A stretch of 64,000 nucleotides of DNA, from positions 1 through 64,000 of the forward strand of contig NZ_RZUF01000002.1 of the NCBI RefSeq assembly GCF_004005375.1. The letters run 5' to 3'. The translations under genes were made by a program, and so were the position numbers. The stretch is from Rheinheimera sediminis. Lineage in GTDB: Bacteria > Pseudomonadota > Gammaproteobacteria > Enterobacterales > Alteromonadaceae. Position 1 is the first letter of the stretch. Every line of letters starts with the position of its first letter. Below, piece after piece: positions 17,843 to 28,807 of this stretch. Below the pieces are notes generated by a model. That model saw nothing but the letters and a program-made list of their open reading frames with translations. It was not told the origin of the DNA and did no database searches.

Positions 17843-18967
17843 ATGCAGCATAAACTGGCGAATATCTATCGGCTGGGCGTAAAGGAGCTGTGGAGTTTAT
17901 GGCGCGACCCTATGATGTTGCTGCTGATTTTGTATTCCTTCAGCGCCAGCATTTATATAGCTGGTACTTCTATGCCTGAAACTTTGCATAAAGCACCTAT
18001 AGCAGTGGTGGATGAGGATCAGTCCGGTTTATCCGGCCGTATTATTTCGGCTTTTTATATGCCGTATTTTATGCCACCTGAGCTGATTAGCTTGTCAGAA
18101 GTGGATGCGGCGCTGGATGCAGGCATCTACAGCTTTGTGCTGACTATTCCGCCAGGTTTTGAGCGGGACTTGCTGGCGGGGCGATCACCGAAAATCCAGT
18201 TGAGTGTGGATGCGACCCGCATCAGTCAGGCTTTTAGTGGTAGTGGCTATATAGAGCAGATCGTCAGCAGCGAAATCAGTGAATTTAGCCAAAGACACAG
18301 GCTGAATACTGTGTTGCCGGTCGATTTAGTACTCAGGGCCAGCTTTAACCCTAATTTAACTGCCAGCTGGTTCGGCTCTTTGATGGAAGTCATTAATAGC
18401 GTCACCATGATTTCCATTATTCTGACCGGCGCTGCGCTTATTCGCGAACGTGAACATGGCACTATCGAACATTTGCTGGTGATGCCTGTGACGCCTGGCG
18501 AGATTATGTTATCGAAAATTCTGTCTATGGGACTGGTGGTATTGGTGGCTACCGGCTTTTCGTTAACTGTGATGATTAAAACTGTGCTGGCTGTGCCTGT
18601 GGAAGGCTCGGTATTGCTGTTTTTATTGATCACAGCCCTACAACTGTTTGCGACTACCTCTATGGGCATTTTTATGGCAACAGTGGCTCGTTCTATGCCG
18701 CAATTTGGCTTGTTGCTTATTCTGGTGTTGTTGCCGCTACAACTCTTATCCGGCGGTATGACCCCCAGAGAAAGCATGCCTGACGCTATTCAAACCATGA
18801 TGCTGGCCGCACCTAATACCCACTTTGTTGCTGCGTCTCAGGCCATTTTGTACCGTGGTGCAGGCATTGATGTGGTCTGGCCGCAAATGCTGGCATTGCT
18901 GCTGATAGGCGCTTTGTTATTTCGTTTTTCACTGCAACGTTTCAGAAAATCACTAAGTACTATGTAA
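17843..18967 (+). CDS. yhhJ: ABC-2-type transporter permease
   Basis: A 374-residue inner-membrane permease of the ABC-2 family (YhhJ/YbhR type). It has one N-terminal membrane helix (about 23-43), a periplasmic domain of about 130 residues, and five to six C-terminal helices (from about 170), with the family signature EREHGTIEHLLVMPVTPGEIMLSKI. It is homologous to the permease half of the upstream fusion, so the two probably form a heterodimeric channel energised by the two fused ATPase domains. It starts 2 bp after that gene. Substrate is unknown. Confidence 0.88.
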   Translation: MQHKLANIYRLGVKELWSLWRDPMMLLLILYSFSASIYIAGTSMPETLHKAPIAVVDEDQSGLSGRIISAFYMPYFMPPELISLSEVDAALDAGIYSFVLTIPPGFERDLLAGRSPKIQLSVDATRISQAFSGSGYIEQIVSSEISEFSQRHRLNTVLPVDLVLRASFNPNLTASWFGSLMEVINSVTMISIILTGAALIREREHGTIEHLLVMPVTPGEIMLSKILSMGLVVLVATGFSLTVMIKTVLAVPVEGSVLLFLLITALQLFATTSMGIFMATVARSMPQFGLLLILVLLPLQLLSGGMTPRESMPDAIQTMMLAAPNTHFVAASQAILYRGAGIDVVWPQMLALLLIGALLFRFSLQRFRKSLSTM

Positions 18968-19000
18968 AGTGCTATGTAAAGGGCCATGTAGGAGATAACT

Positions 19001-19192
19001 ATGGGATGGATAGTACGGGCTTTATTCTTTGTTAGCGGTGTCATTGCCAGTTGGTTTGTCTCAGTGGAGGCCACTAATTACATTGTTTATCAATTGGTGA
19101 TAGCTGTATGTCTGGTGACACTATGTGTAGCGGCTTTGGTTTATGTACCTCTGTGGTGGCGACGCTTCAGGATAGCAGCTAAGGATAAGTAA
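19001..19192 (+). CDS. Small two-helix membrane protein
   Basis: A 63-residue protein with an AGGAG ribosome site right before ATG 19001. It has two hydrophobic segments (about 4-22 and 30-50) and a basic tail ending WWRRFRIAAKDK, which predicts a cytoplasmic C-terminus. It lies 33 bp after the permease and before the CadC-like regulator, all on one strand, so it is likely part of the efflux operon. No family recognised. Confidence 0.6.
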   Translation: MGWIVRALFFVSGVIASWFVSVEATNYIVYQLVIAVCLVTLCVAALVYVPLWWRRFRIAAKDK

Positions 19193-19319
19193 CGGGATTC
19201 CCTCGCTGAGCTACTTCTGTTTTTTGCTGGTATTTCATTTACATTTACTGCATATTTGCAACCCAAAATAGCAGGCTGCACTGTATTGTCTGCCTTGTTG
19301 TCAAAAGGTTGTATTGCTA

Positions 19320-21632
19320 ATGATGTTGTTAGGCCCATGGACGATTGACGTCGCCAGATTTGCACTAGTTGATGTGCAGCAAGAGCGCGAACTTGAACCT
19401 TTGTTATTCCGCTTATTGCAGCATTTTTTAGCCCACCCGCAGCGGGTTATTGCCAGACAAGAGTTAGCTGATCAGGTCTGGCAACAAGCTTATGTCGACG
19501 ACAATGCCATTAACAGAGCCATCTCCGACCTGCGAAAAGTGCTGCAGCATCCATTGCTTGACGCCGCTGTGCTAAAAACTCATCACCGTAAGGGCTATAG
19601 CTTGCAGTGGAATACTGCATTGCAACAGCAGTTTGCGTTAAACCAGGCTAAAGCTGCTATTGAAGCTGGACCTGACTTTGTAACTGAAGATGCGACCAGC
19701 CTGCAGCAGGCAGAACCTCAGCTTCAGCCCCTTGTCGGGCAAGCTCAGCCAACACCACTCTCTGCTGTGGCTGAAGCTGTAGTACATGCCCCAGCCAAAA
19801 CCAGCTTATGGTCGCGCCGCTTTTTGTGGCTGCTGATCCTGCCTTGTCTGGCGTTTGGTGCTTATCTGCTGCTGACAGAGGCGAAACCCTCTGCGGATAA
19901 AGCCGGATCTGTTGTCGCCACTGCAATCCCAACTGCAGCTGCTCAAGCCTCTGATTGGCAGAAGCCGCAACAACTGAGTTGGGCTCAGGGCATGGCATCT
20001 ACGCCTTTACTCAGCTCAGATAAAAGGTTATTAGCCTATTCGCAACTCAATTCGCCACAACAAGCCAAAGTCATAGTGCAGTTATTCAGCAACACGCTGA
20101 AGGCAACAGCTGACCACTCAGCTTCTGAGGCTGTCAGTCTGGAACTGGCCGATCACCACTTGCAGGTGCAAAACTGGCAACCGGGTCGCGCTGTGCTGTT
20201 GGTGCAGGCTCAGCACAGACAAAGCGGAAACTGTAGCTACAGGCTGTACGACTTCAGCGCTTATCCTGCTTATCAGCAACAGCAGCTGGACGCAAAATGT
20301 AGCTCAGGCTCTAAAGTGCGTGCTGTGCTGGCGGCAGATGGACAGATGCTGTATCGCCCTGAACTGGAACCAGAGCAAAACTCAGTGCATCTGGTTCAGG
20401 AAGAGCTGGCGACAGGCCAACAGCAGGTGCTGGTGAATAGTCGCGGTACTGCCATGGGCTTATTGGACTTCACTTTGTCACCTGATGGCCGTCAGCTGGC
20501 TTATGCCCGGCTGGATAGCAGTAAAACTGGCTTGCTTTACCTCTACGATTTGACCACACAAGAACAACGGCAACTGGCTAGCTTTGGGCAGACTGGCATG
20601 GTCTTGCAGCTGGCCTTTAACCCGGCAGGCGATTATTTGTATGGGCTGAATGGGCTGGAATTGGTCCGTATCAGGTTGGCGGATTTACGGGTGCAAAAAC
20701 AACAGCTTCCTGCAGGCTTTGAAGCTGGTGAGTTGAATTTTCTGGATGACCAGAGTGCTGTGGTGTCCGAAGTCAGCGTCAGGCTGGCTGGACGCAGCGG
20801 CTCTATGCAAGTGGTGCAGCTGGATCATCTGTTTGACGAGCAGCAGCGCAAGCTCAGCTGGTTTTGGCGGGGCAAAGGTTCAGTCGCGGCTGTAACGCCT
20901 AATCCGGTTAAGCCTGACAGTTTTGCTTTTGCTTTATTGCAGGACAGGGGCTGGCAAATCTGGTTGCGTGAAGCTGGTCAGGACAAACAACTGACAGAAC
21001 TGCAGTCCTCTGTTGACCCTATCAACCATATCAACTGGTCACCGGACGGAAAGCAGCTGGTGTTTAGTCATAAAAAAATCCTCTGGTTGTATCAGCTGGA
21101 GCAACAAAAGCTCACTCAACTCTTGCCGCAGGCTGAATTTCTATTTCCGGTGTTTGATCCCAGCGGTGACAGTCTGGTGGTGCAACGGGATTTGAATAAA
21201 CAGCAACAAATCTGGCGGGTGCAATTGCCCTCTGGCCAGCTGCAGCGCCTGGGCTTAAACCAGGGCTCAGTGCCGCAGTTTGACCAGGGCCAGCTGTATT
21301 ATTATCGCGGTAACCAATTAATGCGTTATGTTGATGGTGGCAAAGGTGACCAGGTGCTGAGCAGAGATGCCGGCAGTCTGTTAAGCAGCTACAGACTGAG
21401 TCAGGGCTGGGTCTATTATTATGTGCATGATAAAGCGGAGTTTCGCCGTTTTCCGCTGCACCAGCCTGATGCTGTGGAAAAAGTCACGTTGCAGCAGCTG
21501 CAATTGCAGGGCAAAGGTATGCCCATGACCTTTACCATGCAGCCCAGCGAGCCGCAGCCACTCTTCGTCAATATGATGATATATCCCCAGCTACATTTAT
21601 ACCTGCTGCGCTGGCCTGCTTTTGCGGATTAG
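19320..21632 (+). CDS. CadC-like membrane-bound regulator with a TolB-type propeller
   Basis: A one-component membrane regulator of about 770 residues. The N-terminus (about 1-100) is an OmpR-type winged helix (LGPWTIDVARFALVD, then IARQELADQVW, NAINRAISDLRKVL and HHRKGYSL). A proline- and glutamine-rich linker leads to a single membrane helix (about 163-185), then a large periplasmic part with WD/TolB-like repeats (SPDGRQLAYARL, SPDGKQLVFSHK). TTG 19314 is an alternative start, 5 nt after AAAAGG. It follows the yhiI-rbbA-yhhJ operon on the same strand and may regulate it. Confidence 0.85.
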   Translation: MMLLGPWTIDVARFALVDVQQERELEPLLFRLLQHFLAHPQRVIARQELADQVWQQAYVDDNAINRAISDLRKVLQHPLLDAAVLKTHHRKGYSLQWNTALQQQFALNQAKAAIEAGPDFVTEDATSLQQAEPQLQPLVGQAQPTPLSAVAEAVVHAPAKTSLWSRRFLWLLILPCLAFGAYLLLTEAKPSADKAGSVVATAIPTAAAQASDWQKPQQLSWAQGMASTPLLSSDKRLLAYSQLNSPQQAKVIVQLFSNTLKATADHSASEAVSLELADHHLQVQNWQPGRAVLLVQAQHRQSGNCSYRLYDFSAYPAYQQQQLDAKCSSGSKVRAVLAADGQMLYRPELEPEQNSVHLVQEELATGQQQVLVNSRGTAMGLLDFTLSPDGRQLAYARLDSSKTGLLYLYDLTTQEQRQLASFGQTGMVLQLAFNPAGDYLYGLNGLELVRIRLADLRVQKQQLPAGFEAGELNFLDDQSAVVSEVSVRLAGRSGSMQVVQLDHLFDEQQRKLSWFWRGKGSVAAVTPNPVKPDSFAFALLQDRGWQIWLREAGQDKQLTELQSSVDPINHINWSPDGKQLVFSHKKILWLYQLEQQKLTQLLPQAEFLFPVFDPSGDSLVVQRDLNKQQQIWRVQLPSGQLQRLGLNQGSVPQFDQGQLYYYRGNQLMRYVDGGKGDQVLSRDAGSLLSSYRLSQGWVYYYVHDKAEFRRFPLHQPDAVEKVTLQQLQLQGKGMPMTFTMQPSEPQPLFVNMMIYPQLHLYLLRWPAFAD

Positions 21633-21663
21633 CAGTACCTCAGATGGATAGAGGTGGGGAGAC

Positions 21664-21697
21664 TTAGCTCTGTAGCAAGATGAGAGTACAGAGCTAA
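21664..21697. terminator. Hairpin between convergent genes
   Basis: TTAGCTCTGTA and TACAGAGCTAA form a perfect 11-bp stem with a 12-nt loop, between the ends of two convergent genes. No strong T-run follows on either strand, so terminator function is tentative. Confidence 0.5.
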
Positions 21698-21713
21698 AAT
21701 CTGCTTAAAGACC

Positions 21714-22334
21714 TTACCAGAATAGAGGCACACTAAGGCCTATACCAAAATGATGTTGATCTTCCTGGCGCTGATAATGGGTATACAGACTGATGCTACT
21801 GCTTAATTGATAGTTCAGTTGTACTTCGTAGTACCAGCCACGGCGTGAAAACTCGTCCTGAGCGTTGTCATACTGATAGCCCAGGCTGGATATCAGCGAA
21901 AAGTCCTGTGCTGGTGTCCACTCTGATTTATAGCCAAAGGCATAAAACTGATGCGACTGTGCAAAAACTCCCTGATACTTTTCCTCGCCTACTCTGAACT
22001 CCAGACCTCCCAGATAATCGCATTGGCAGAGTTCTAAGCCAACAAACTGATACTGTGCTGCCAGTTGCAGCCGGCGGTATTCTTGTTGCTGGTTATTGCT
22101 TTGTGCTTCAGCTTGTTTTGACATCAGCGCAAATTGCCAGGACGATGAATACTGAGTCTGCGCCTGCACGGCATAGCCATTTAAATCCTGGATTAACTTG
22201 TCATCTGTCATCCGAAAAGCGCCGAATTCCAGTTTGCTGTGGTGAAATCCGCTTTGGCTATCTTCTGCGGCCAGAGCTGGAGTAGTGATAGCAAAAGCCA
22301 ATGTAGTGGCAATAACAAGGGGGTATAAACGCAT
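21714..22334 (-). CDS. Putative outer membrane beta-barrel protein
   Basis: A 206-residue exported protein with a Sec signal peptide (cleavage near residue 22, ALA-AE). The mature chain is built of alternating polar and aromatic strands (SSWQFALMSKQAEAQ, YYEVQLNYQLSSSISLYTHYQ) and ends in SVPLFW, a C-terminal aromatic residue typical of small beta-barrels. Three cysteines lie close together (LELCQCDYLG). No specific family recognised. It is convergent with the CadC-like regulator and has its own upstream region of 280 bp before valS. Confidence 0.65.
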   Translation of the reverse strand: MRLYPLVIATTLAFAITTPALAAEDSQSGFHHSKLEFGAFRMTDDKLIQDLNGYAVQAQTQYSSSWQFALMSKQAEAQSNNQQQEYRRLQLAAQYQFVGLELCQCDYLGGLEFRVGEEKYQGVFAQSHQFYAFGYKSEWTPAQDFSLISSLGYQYDNAQDEFSRRGWYYEVQLNYQLSSSISLYTHYQRQEDQHHFGIGLSVPLFW

Positions 22335-22568
22335 GATGTTTTCCTTTTTCTAAAATGCAAAATGGTCGCAGTTGGACTGCTTCTGTGTGTTGGATTGCAC
22401 TTTAAGGAGCGGACTGCAAAAAGTCTCTTATCAGCAGCTGAGGAAGTTATAATCTAAGAAACTAATATTTAAGTCATTGATTTTATTTGTTTATGTGAGT
22501 TCTTATTTAGTTGTGAGCTTAAGGTTTTTCCAAAGGGTTGGGCCAAGGCGGCGAACAAAAGCCAATAA

Positions 22569-22594
22569 AAAAGGCGACAGTGAAGTCGCCTTTT
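22569..22594 (-). terminator. Terminator after valS
   Basis: AAAAGGCGAC-AGTGAA-GTCGCCTTTT, a 10-bp stem with A/T flanks, 22 bp past the valS stop on the minus strand. Confidence 0.85.
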
Positions 22595-22615
22595 AAGTGG
22601 TGTTGCAGTCAGTCG

Positions 22616-25495
22616 TTAAATCGCAGCTATTTGTTCCTGCTGGGCTTTTAACTTGCTGATAGCTTCTAGAGCTTCTGCCAGTTTTTCACGCTCTTTCGCA
22701 AGTACTGCTTCAGGCGCTTTGGCGACAAAACCTTGGTTCGCCAGTTTGCTGGCTACACGGTCATGTTCCTGCTGGGCTTTTTCCATCAACTTTGCAATAC
22801 GCGACAGTTCGGCTTCTTTGTCGATAAGACCTGCCATAGGGATCAGAATATCCATCTTACCCAACAGCTGAGCTGCACAAGCTGGTGCTGTGTCGCCATC
22901 GGCCAGTACAGTGATGGCTTCTAACTTTGCCATATTTTGCAGGAAGGCCATATTGCTTTGCAAACGACGGCTATCATCAGCTGTCAGGTTACGCACCAGT
23001 ACAGACAATGGTTTGCTTGGTGCTATATCCATTTCGCCACGCACGTTACGGATAGCGACGATAAAGCTCTTCACCCATTCCAGATCAGCGGTGGCGGTTT
23101 CATTCACCAGCGCCTGATTAAATTCAGGGTAAGCCTGCAGCATTATGCTGTCGCCTGGCTTCACATCGGTACGGATCATTGGCGCCACTAGCTGCCAAAT
23201 TTCTTCAGTGATAAATGGCATGATGGGGTGCATCAAACGCAGCAAAGATTCCAGCACTGTCAGTAAAGTATGACGAGTACCACGTTGCTGAGCTTCGGTG
23301 CCTTTAAATAATACAGGTTTGGTCAGCTCTAAGTACCAGTCACAGAACTGGTTCCAGGTGAACTCGTACAATGTATTGGCTGCCATATCAAAACGGTAGC
23401 TGTCTAAATAGCCACGGAACTGAGTGATAGTTTGCTGGTACTGGCTGATGATCCAGTGATCGGCCAGGGACAGTTCCATCTCGCCGCTAGTTTTGCCATC
23501 AACAGCAAGACCGCAATCTTTCTGTTCGGTCATCATGGTGACGTAACGGCTGGCGTTCCACAGCTTGTTGCAGAAGTTACGGTAACCGTCTAAACGTTTC
23601 ATATCCCAGCTGATATCACGGCCAGTAGAGGCTAAAGCAGCTAAGGTGAAACGCAGCGCATCTGTACCGCTGGCTTCAATACCTTCAGGGAATTGCTTTT
23701 TGGTCTGGTTGCCAATTTTTTCGGCCAGCTGTGGTTGCATCATATTGCTGGTGCGTTTCACCAACAGGTCGTCCAGACTGATGCCGTCAATCATATCCAG
23801 CGGGTCAATCACGTTGCCCTTGGATTTTGACATCTTGTCGCCGTTTTCATCACGAATAAGACCAGTCACATACACAGTCTTAAACGGCACTTGCGGCTTG
23901 CCATCTTCATCTTTGATGAAATGCATCGTCATCATAATCATCCGGGCTACCCAGAAGAAAATAATGTCAAAACCAGTGACTAATACGTCAGTTGGGTGGA
24001 AGGTTTTTAAATCTTCAGTGTTTTCAGGCCAGCCTAAAGTAGAGAAAGTCCACAGTGCTGAGCTGAACCAGGTGTCCAGTACATCGTTGTCCTGACGCAA
24101 TTTCACGTCATCTGCTAAAGCGTGTTTAGCACGTACTTCAGCTTCATCACGACCTACATAGACTTTACCTGCTTCGTCGTACCAGGCAGGGATACGGTGA
24201 CCCCACCACAGCTGACGGCTGATACACCAGTCCTGAATGTCACGCATCCAGCTGTAGTACATGTTTTCGTACTGCTTAGGTACAAACTGAATGTCGCCGT
24301 TTTCCACAGCTTCAATGGCCGTTTTCGCCATAGGTGCTACACGCACATACCATTGGTCAGTTAATAAAGGCTCAATCACCACACCAGAACGGTCGCCGTA
24401 CGGCAGGGTGTTGTTGTGATCTTCTACTTTGTCTAAAAGGCCAGCTGCATCAAAAGCTGCCACTATGGCTTTACGGGCGGCGTAACGCTCTAGACCCTGG
24501 AATTCAGCCGGGATCATGGCGTTGTGTGCAGGGTTTGCTTCGCCATTAGTGAAGAAACACTCGCCTTCGCTGCGGATAGTAGCGTCAGCTGTCATCACGT
24601 TAATCATGGGCAACTGATGACGTTTACCTACTTCGTAGTCGTTAAAGTCATGAGCTGGCGTGATTTTTACGCAGCCTGTGCCTTTGTCTTTATCTGCATG
24701 TTCATCGGCCAGGATGGGAATACGGCGGTTCACCAGCGGCAGCAGCACTTCTTTACCAATCAGGGACTGGTAGCGCTCATCGTCCGGGTTGACTGCAACA
24801 CCTGTATCGCCCAGCATAGTTTCAGGACGGGTAGTGGCTACTACTATGTAGTTTTTGCCATCAGCAGTAGTGACACCATCGGCCAGCGGGTAACGCAAGT
24901 TCCACAAATGACCTTTTTGTTCTTTGTTTTCTACTTCTAAATCAGAAATGGCCGTGTGCAGCTTCGGATCCCAGTTCACCAGGCGTTTGCCACGGTAAAT
25001 CAGGTCGTCCTGATACAGGCGTACAAAAACTTCCTGTACTGCATTCGACAGGCCAGCGTCCATAGTAAAACGCTCTTTGTCCCAGTCGACTGAGTTGCCT
25101 AAACGGCGCATTTGTTCAGTAATGGTGCCACCTGATTCGGCTTTCCATTCCCATACTTTTTCGATAAAAGCCTCACGGCCCATGGCGTGACGGTCTGGTT
25201 TGCCTTCAGCAGCCAGTTTACGCTCCACCACCATTTGTGTAGCTATACCAGCGTGGTCAGTCCCTACTTGCCATAAGGTGTTTTTACCCTGCATACGCTT
25301 GTAGCGGGTTAAGGCATCCATAATGGTTTGCTGGAACGCATGGCCCATATGCAGGCTACCGGTCACGTTTGGTGGTGGGATCATGATGCAATAGGCACCA
25401 TTGCTGTTATCGCCACTTGGCTTGAAATAGCCTTTGCTTTCCCATGCCTGATACATGGCTTGTTCAACTTGACTCGGATTAAATGTCTTTTCCAT
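22616..25495 (-). CDS. valS: Valyl-tRNA synthetase
   Basis: Class I aminoacyl-tRNA synthetase that charges tRNA-Val. The 959 residues (E. coli 951) include the HIGH motif as HMGH (49-52, in [12 protein letters not shown]), the editing domain (about 200-390; [11 protein letters not shown] and [11 protein letters not shown]), the KMSKS motif (about residue 555, [10 protein letters not shown]), an anticodon-binding domain and the C-terminal coiled-coil arm (about 885-955) characteristic of ValS. It is the last gene of pepA-holC-valS, a conserved gammaproteobacterial order, and is followed by a terminator. Confidence 0.98.
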   Translation of the reverse strand: MEKTFNPSQVEQAMYQAWESKGYFKPSGDNSNGAYCIMIPPPNVTGSLHMGHAFQQTIMDALTRYKRMQGKNTLWQVGTDHAGIATQMVVERKLAAEGKPDRHAMGREAFIEKVWEWKAESGGTITEQMRRLGNSVDWDKERFTMDAGLSNAVQEVFVRLYQDDLIYRGKRLVNWDPKLHTAISDLEVENKEQKGHLWNLRYPLADGVTTADGKNYIVVATTRPETMLGDTGVAVNPDDERYQSLIGKEVLLPLVNRRIPILADEHADKDKGTGCVKITPAHDFNDYEVGKRHQLPMINVMTADATIRSEGECFFTNGEANPAHNAMIPAEFQGLERYAARKAIVAAFDAAGLLDKVEDHNNTLPYGDRSGVVIEPLLTDQWYVRVAPMAKTAIEAVENGDIQFVPKQYENMYYSWMRDIQDWCISRQLWWGHRIPAWYDEAGKVYVGRDEAEVRAKHALADDVKLRQDNDVLDTWFSSALWTFSTLGWPENTEDLKTFHPTDVLVTGFDIIFFWVARMIMMTMHFIKDEDGKPQVPFKTVYVTGLIRDENGDKMSKSKGNVIDPLDMIDGISLDDLLVKRTSNMMQPQLAEKIGNQTKKQFPEGIEASGTDALRFTLAALASTGRDISWDMKRLDGYRNFCNKLWNASRYVTMMTEQKDCGLAVDGKTSGEMELSLADHWIISQYQQTITQFRGYLDSYRFDMAANTLYEFTWNQFCDWYLELTKPVLFKGTEAQQRGTRHTLLTVLESLLRLMHPIMPFITEEIWQLVAPMIRTDVKPGDSIMLQAYPEFNQALVNETATADLEWVKSFIVAIRNVRGEMDIAPSKPLSVLVRNLTADDSRRLQSNMAFLQNMAKLEAITVLADGDTAPACAAQLLGKMDILIPMAGLIDKEAELSRIAKLMEKAQQEHDRVASKLANQGFVAKAPEAVLAKEREKLAEALEAISKLKAQQEQIAAI

Positions 25496-25536
25496 CTTCG
25501 TTACCTGAAACTCTCACTAAAAACGCAGGCCGGCCA

Positions 25537-25986
25537 TCAGAGCTGCACTGTTTGCGGGGTTAACCCCGACTGGCGATAAAATTTGAACCGTTCACGTGCC
25601 TGAACCTTAAGCTGTTCTTCGGCAGGAACAAATTCGATAATCTGTTGAAAACGCTGACTAAAAGGTGGCACTGTTGCCGACAGATTAATTAAAACCGGTC
25701 TGGCATTGCCTGGCGGCAGCCAGCTGATTTCTACCGGAGCGCCTCGTGCCGGGCCTTCGCCCGCCAGATTGTGTGGTACAAATCGCTCTGGATCAAAGCG
25801 CCATAATACCTCATCCAGCAGTTCAGCGTCCGCCTGATTTTGGCAGAACACAAAAACCCGCTGTCCGGCCTGATACAAATCGGCGCAGAGTTTGGCGGCA
25901 ACATGAAAAAAAGCTGGCTCTGACGCCAGCTGTGATTCAGCTTCTGCTGCCTGGTCGGGCAGCAGATAAAAACTGACTTGAGGCAC
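25537..25986 (-). CDS. holC: DNA polymerase III chi subunit
   Basis: A 149-residue clamp-loader accessory protein that bridges the polymerase III holoenzyme to SSB. The pattern VSFYLLPD at the N-terminus, LYQAGQRVFVFCQNQADAEL, LDEVLWRFDPERFVPHNLAGEG and PVLINLS matches HolC. It begins 2 bp after the pepA stop and lies 41 bp before valS, the classic arrangement, so all three are probably one transcript. Confidence 0.95.
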   Translation of the reverse strand: MPQVSFYLLPDQAAEAESQLASEPAFFHVAAKLCADLYQAGQRVFVFCQNQADAELLDEVLWRFDPERFVPHNLAGEGPARGAPVEISWLPPGNARPVLINLSATVPPFSQRFQQIIEFVPAEEQLKVQARERFKFYRQSGLTPQTVQL

Positions 25987-25988
25987 TG

Positions 25989-27500
25989 TTATCCCTCGAT
26001 GTCGGTTCCGACACGGTTAATTAAAAACTGGGTCAACATAGCCACAGGGCGGCCTGTTGCACCTTTGTCTTTACCACCACTGCGCCATGCAGTACCGGCA
26101 ATATCCAAATGCGCCCAGTTGTATTTACGGGTGAAGCGCGACAGGAAACAAGCGGCGGTAATAGTACCGGCGGCACGGCCACCTAAGTTACTGAAATCCG
26201 CAAACGGGCTTTCCAGCTGATCCTGATAGTCATCCCACAACGGTAAACGCCAGGCTCTGTCACCACTTTGATCCGAAGCATTTAAAATTTCATGCGCCAG
26301 CGGGTTATGGTTACTTAATAAACCTGAGGCATGTTTACCTAAAGCAATAACACAAGCACCTGTTAAGGTTGCGACGTCAATCACCACGTCCGGGTCAAAA
26401 CGCTCGACATAAGTTAAGGCGTCACACAGCACTAAACGGCCTTCGGCGTCTGTGTTTAATACTTCAACCGTCTGGCCCGACATGGTGGTTAAAATATCAC
26501 CAGGGCGATAAGCGCGGCCATCCGGCATGTTTTCAGCGCCAGCCAGTACAGCCACCATATTAATAGGCAAGCCTAAACTAACTACGGCATGCATAGTGCC
26601 CAGTACTGAAGCTGCGCCACACATGTCGTATTTCATTTCGTCCATCGCATCGCTTGGCTTGATGCTGATACCGCCTGTATCAAAGGTTAAACCTTTGCCG
26701 ACCAATACCACTGGCGCGCTGTTATCCATAGCGCCGTTGTATTTAATCACTGCCATTTTGGCTTCGTTTTCCGAGCCACGGCCAACAGCCACGTAAGAGT
26801 GCATACCCAAAGCTGTCATTTCAGCTATGCCCAGCACTTCCACCGACACTTTGTCGTGTTGCGCTAAGGCCACTGCCTGATCGGCCAAATAAGCCGGAGT
26901 ACAGATGTTAGGCGGCATATTCGACACGTCTTTACAGACCTTGATACCAGCAGCTACAGCTAAACCATGCTCAACGGCTTTTTCGCCTATGGTTAAGTCG
27001 CGACGGGTGGGTACGTTAAAGACAATTTTACGCAGCGGGCGACGGGTTTCGTCTTTGCGGCTTTTCAGCTTGTCGAATACGTATAAGCAGTCTTGGGTTG
27101 TTTCCACCGCATGACGTACTTTCCAGTAGGTGTCACGGCCTTTGACATGCAGCTCAGATAAGAAACACACAGCTTCCATTGAGCCGGTTTCATTGAGAGT
27201 GCTGATAGTTTTGGAAATGATTTGGCGGTACTGACGTTCATCCAGTTCTCGCTCCTTACCACAACCCACCAACAGCACACGCTCACTTAATACGTTTGGT
27301 ACATGGTGCAATAACAACATCTGACCGGGTTTGCCCTCTAAATCGCCCCGGCGTAATAAATTGCTGATGTAGCCTTCGCTGATTTTATCCAGCTGTTCGG
27401 CAACCGCTGACAGGCGGCGCGGCTCATATACGCCGACAACGATACATGCACTTCGCTGTTTTTCCGGACTACCGCTTTTTACGCTGAACTCCATGCTCAC
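25989..27500 (-). CDS. pepA: Leucyl aminopeptidase (cytosol aminopeptidase)
   Basis: A 503-residue M17 zinc aminopeptidase, the same length as E. coli PepA. The C-terminal catalytic domain shows [17 protein letters not shown] (metal-binding Lys and Asp), [10 protein letters not shown], and the signature [14 protein letters not shown]. In E. coli PepA also binds DNA in Xer recombination at cer and acts as a transcription regulator; whether that holds here is unknown. First gene of the pepA-holC-valS operon and divergent from lptFG, sharing a 197-bp promoter region. Confidence 0.97.
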   Translation of the reverse strand: MSMEFSVKSGSPEKQRSACIVVGVYEPRRLSAVAEQLDKISEGYISNLLRRGDLEGKPGQMLLLHHVPNVLSERVLLVGCGKERELDERQYRQIISKTISTLNETGSMEAVCFLSELHVKGRDTYWKVRHAVETTQDCLYVFDKLKSRKDETRRPLRKIVFNVPTRRDLTIGEKAVEHGLAVAAGIKVCKDVSNMPPNICTPAYLADQAVALAQHDKVSVEVLGIAEMTALGMHSYVAVGRGSENEAKMAVIKYNGAMDNSAPVVLVGKGLTFDTGGISIKPSDAMDEMKYDMCGAASVLGTMHAVVSLGLPINMVAVLAGAENMPDGRAYRPGDILTTMSGQTVEVLNTDAEGRLVLCDALTYVERFDPDVVIDVATLTGACVIALGKHASGLLSNHNPLAHEILNASDQSGDRAWRLPLWDDYQDQLESPFADFSNLGGRAAGTITAACFLSRFTRKYNWAHLDIAGTAWRSGGKDKGATGRPVAMLTQFLINRVGTDIEG

Positions 27501-27697
27501 TCCTGATTCTAAGACTTCCGGCCACTATACCAAGTTAGTTCGGTGTTACAGTGGACTTCTTTCTGGTGATATTTTGTCCTGCTTTATAAAAAAGCTCGGA
27601 TTTATCGCCACTTTAGTCAATAATAATTGCTGTAAACATCCAGTTTACTTAAAAATCGTCAGGGTTCCAGCAAAAAGACAGGTTTTAGGGGGCATTT

Positions 27698-28807
27698 TTG
27701 ATTGTTTTTCGTTATCTGATTGGTGAAGTGTTTAAATCCCAATTGGCGGTCTTCCTGATCCTGATCACAATTATCATGAGCCAGCGCTTTGTGAAAATTC
27801 TGGCAGACGCATCAGACGGTGATATTCCTGGGCAGTTGGTGCTGACTGTTCTGGCATTAAAACTGCCGCAACTGGCTGTGATTATTATTCCTTTAAGCGC
27901 TTTTTTAGGCGTTTTGATCGCTTATGGCCGAATTTACGCCGACAGCGAAATGACGGTATTGCACGCTACCGGCATCAGCGAATGGTATGTCACACGCTTA
28001 ACTCTGATGTTGTCTGTAGTAATGGCGCTTGGGGCAGGTTTCGTCACTTTGTATTTAAGCCCCTGGTCAACAGAACGTGAATACCAAATTTTAGAACAGG
28101 CCGAAGCTGATTCGGGCTTGAGCAGTTTAATTCCGGGGCGTTTCCAGCAAACTTCCAATGAGAAAGCCGTGGTTTTTGTGCATGACATCAGTCGCGACGG
28201 TGGAGAGCTGGAAAAAGTGTTTTTAGCCCAAACTTCATCAGAGCCAGGCGGCCAAACCTCCATTGTCTATGCGCAATCTGGTTACGTGAAAGAAGATGCC
28301 AGCGGTGCTCAGTTACTGGAGTTAAACAATGGTCGCCGTTATGCTGGTGAAACCCGTTCTCCTGGTTATGAAGTGGTGGAATTTGGTCAATACCAAATTC
28401 AAATTCGTGAGCAGCAGGTAGAACAAAAACGCCGTAAGTTATCCAGTTTACCAACAGCAGAGTTGCGTAAACAAACAGGCCCTGAAGCAGCTGCTGAATG
28501 GCACTGGCGTATCGCTATACCGTTGTCTATTCCTATTTTAATGCTGATAGCAGTACCGCTAAGCAAAGTAAATCCACGTCAGGGTAAATTTGGTCGCTTG
28601 TTACCTGCTTTGGCTTTGTACCTGCTGTATTACATTTTGCTGATTGCCAGCCGCTCAGCTATTGAAGACGGTAAAATTCCGGAGCAATTGGGCATGTGGT
28701 GGATCCACGCGCTTGGCCTGACCTTCGGTACTGTGCTGCTGGTGAAACACCGCACTGCAGGCCAAAAGCTAAAAGCATTACTTACAGGGCGCTCTTCTCA
28801 TGTTTAA
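27698..28807 (+). CDS. lptF: LPS export ABC transporter permease LptF
   Basis: Inner-membrane half of the LptB2FG complex that extracts lipopolysaccharide and passes it to LptC. 369 residues with the six-helix layout: two to three N-terminal helices, a periplasmic beta-jellyroll domain (about 130-265) and three C-terminal helices. The start is an uncommon TTG at 27698, supported by the strong GGGGG ribosome site 5 nt before it and by the N-terminus MIVFRYLIGEVFKSQ, which matches LptF of E. coli. lptG overlaps its 3' end by 8 bp. Confidence 0.95.
   Translation: MIVFRYLIGEVFKSQLAVFLILITIIMSQRFVKILADASDGDIPGQLVLTVLALKLPQLAVIIIPLSAFLGVLIAYGRIYADSEMTVLHATGISEWYVTRLTLMLSVVMALGAGFVTLYLSPWSTEREYQILEQAEADSGLSSLIPGRFQQTSNEKAVVFVHDISRDGGELEKVFLAQTSSEPGGQTSIVYAQSGYVKEDASGAQLLELNNGRRYAGETRSPGYEVVEFGQYQIQIREQQVEQKRRKLSSLPTAELRKQTGPEAAAEWHWRIAIPLSIPILMLIAVPLSKVNPRQGKFGRLLPALALYLLYYILLIASRSAIEDGKIPEQLGMWWIHALGLTFGTVLLVKHRTAGQKLKALLTGRSSHV

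Noticed and set aside
18247-18777. 176-codon minus-strand frame inside the yhhJ-like permease
   Set aside because: Antisense shadow of a well-supported membrane protein; composition mirrors the permease codons.
23646-24095. 149-codon open frame on the plus strand inside valS
   Set aside because: Fully antisense to a clear valyl-tRNA synthetase; no ribosome site or motif. Other long frames inside valS are also shadows.
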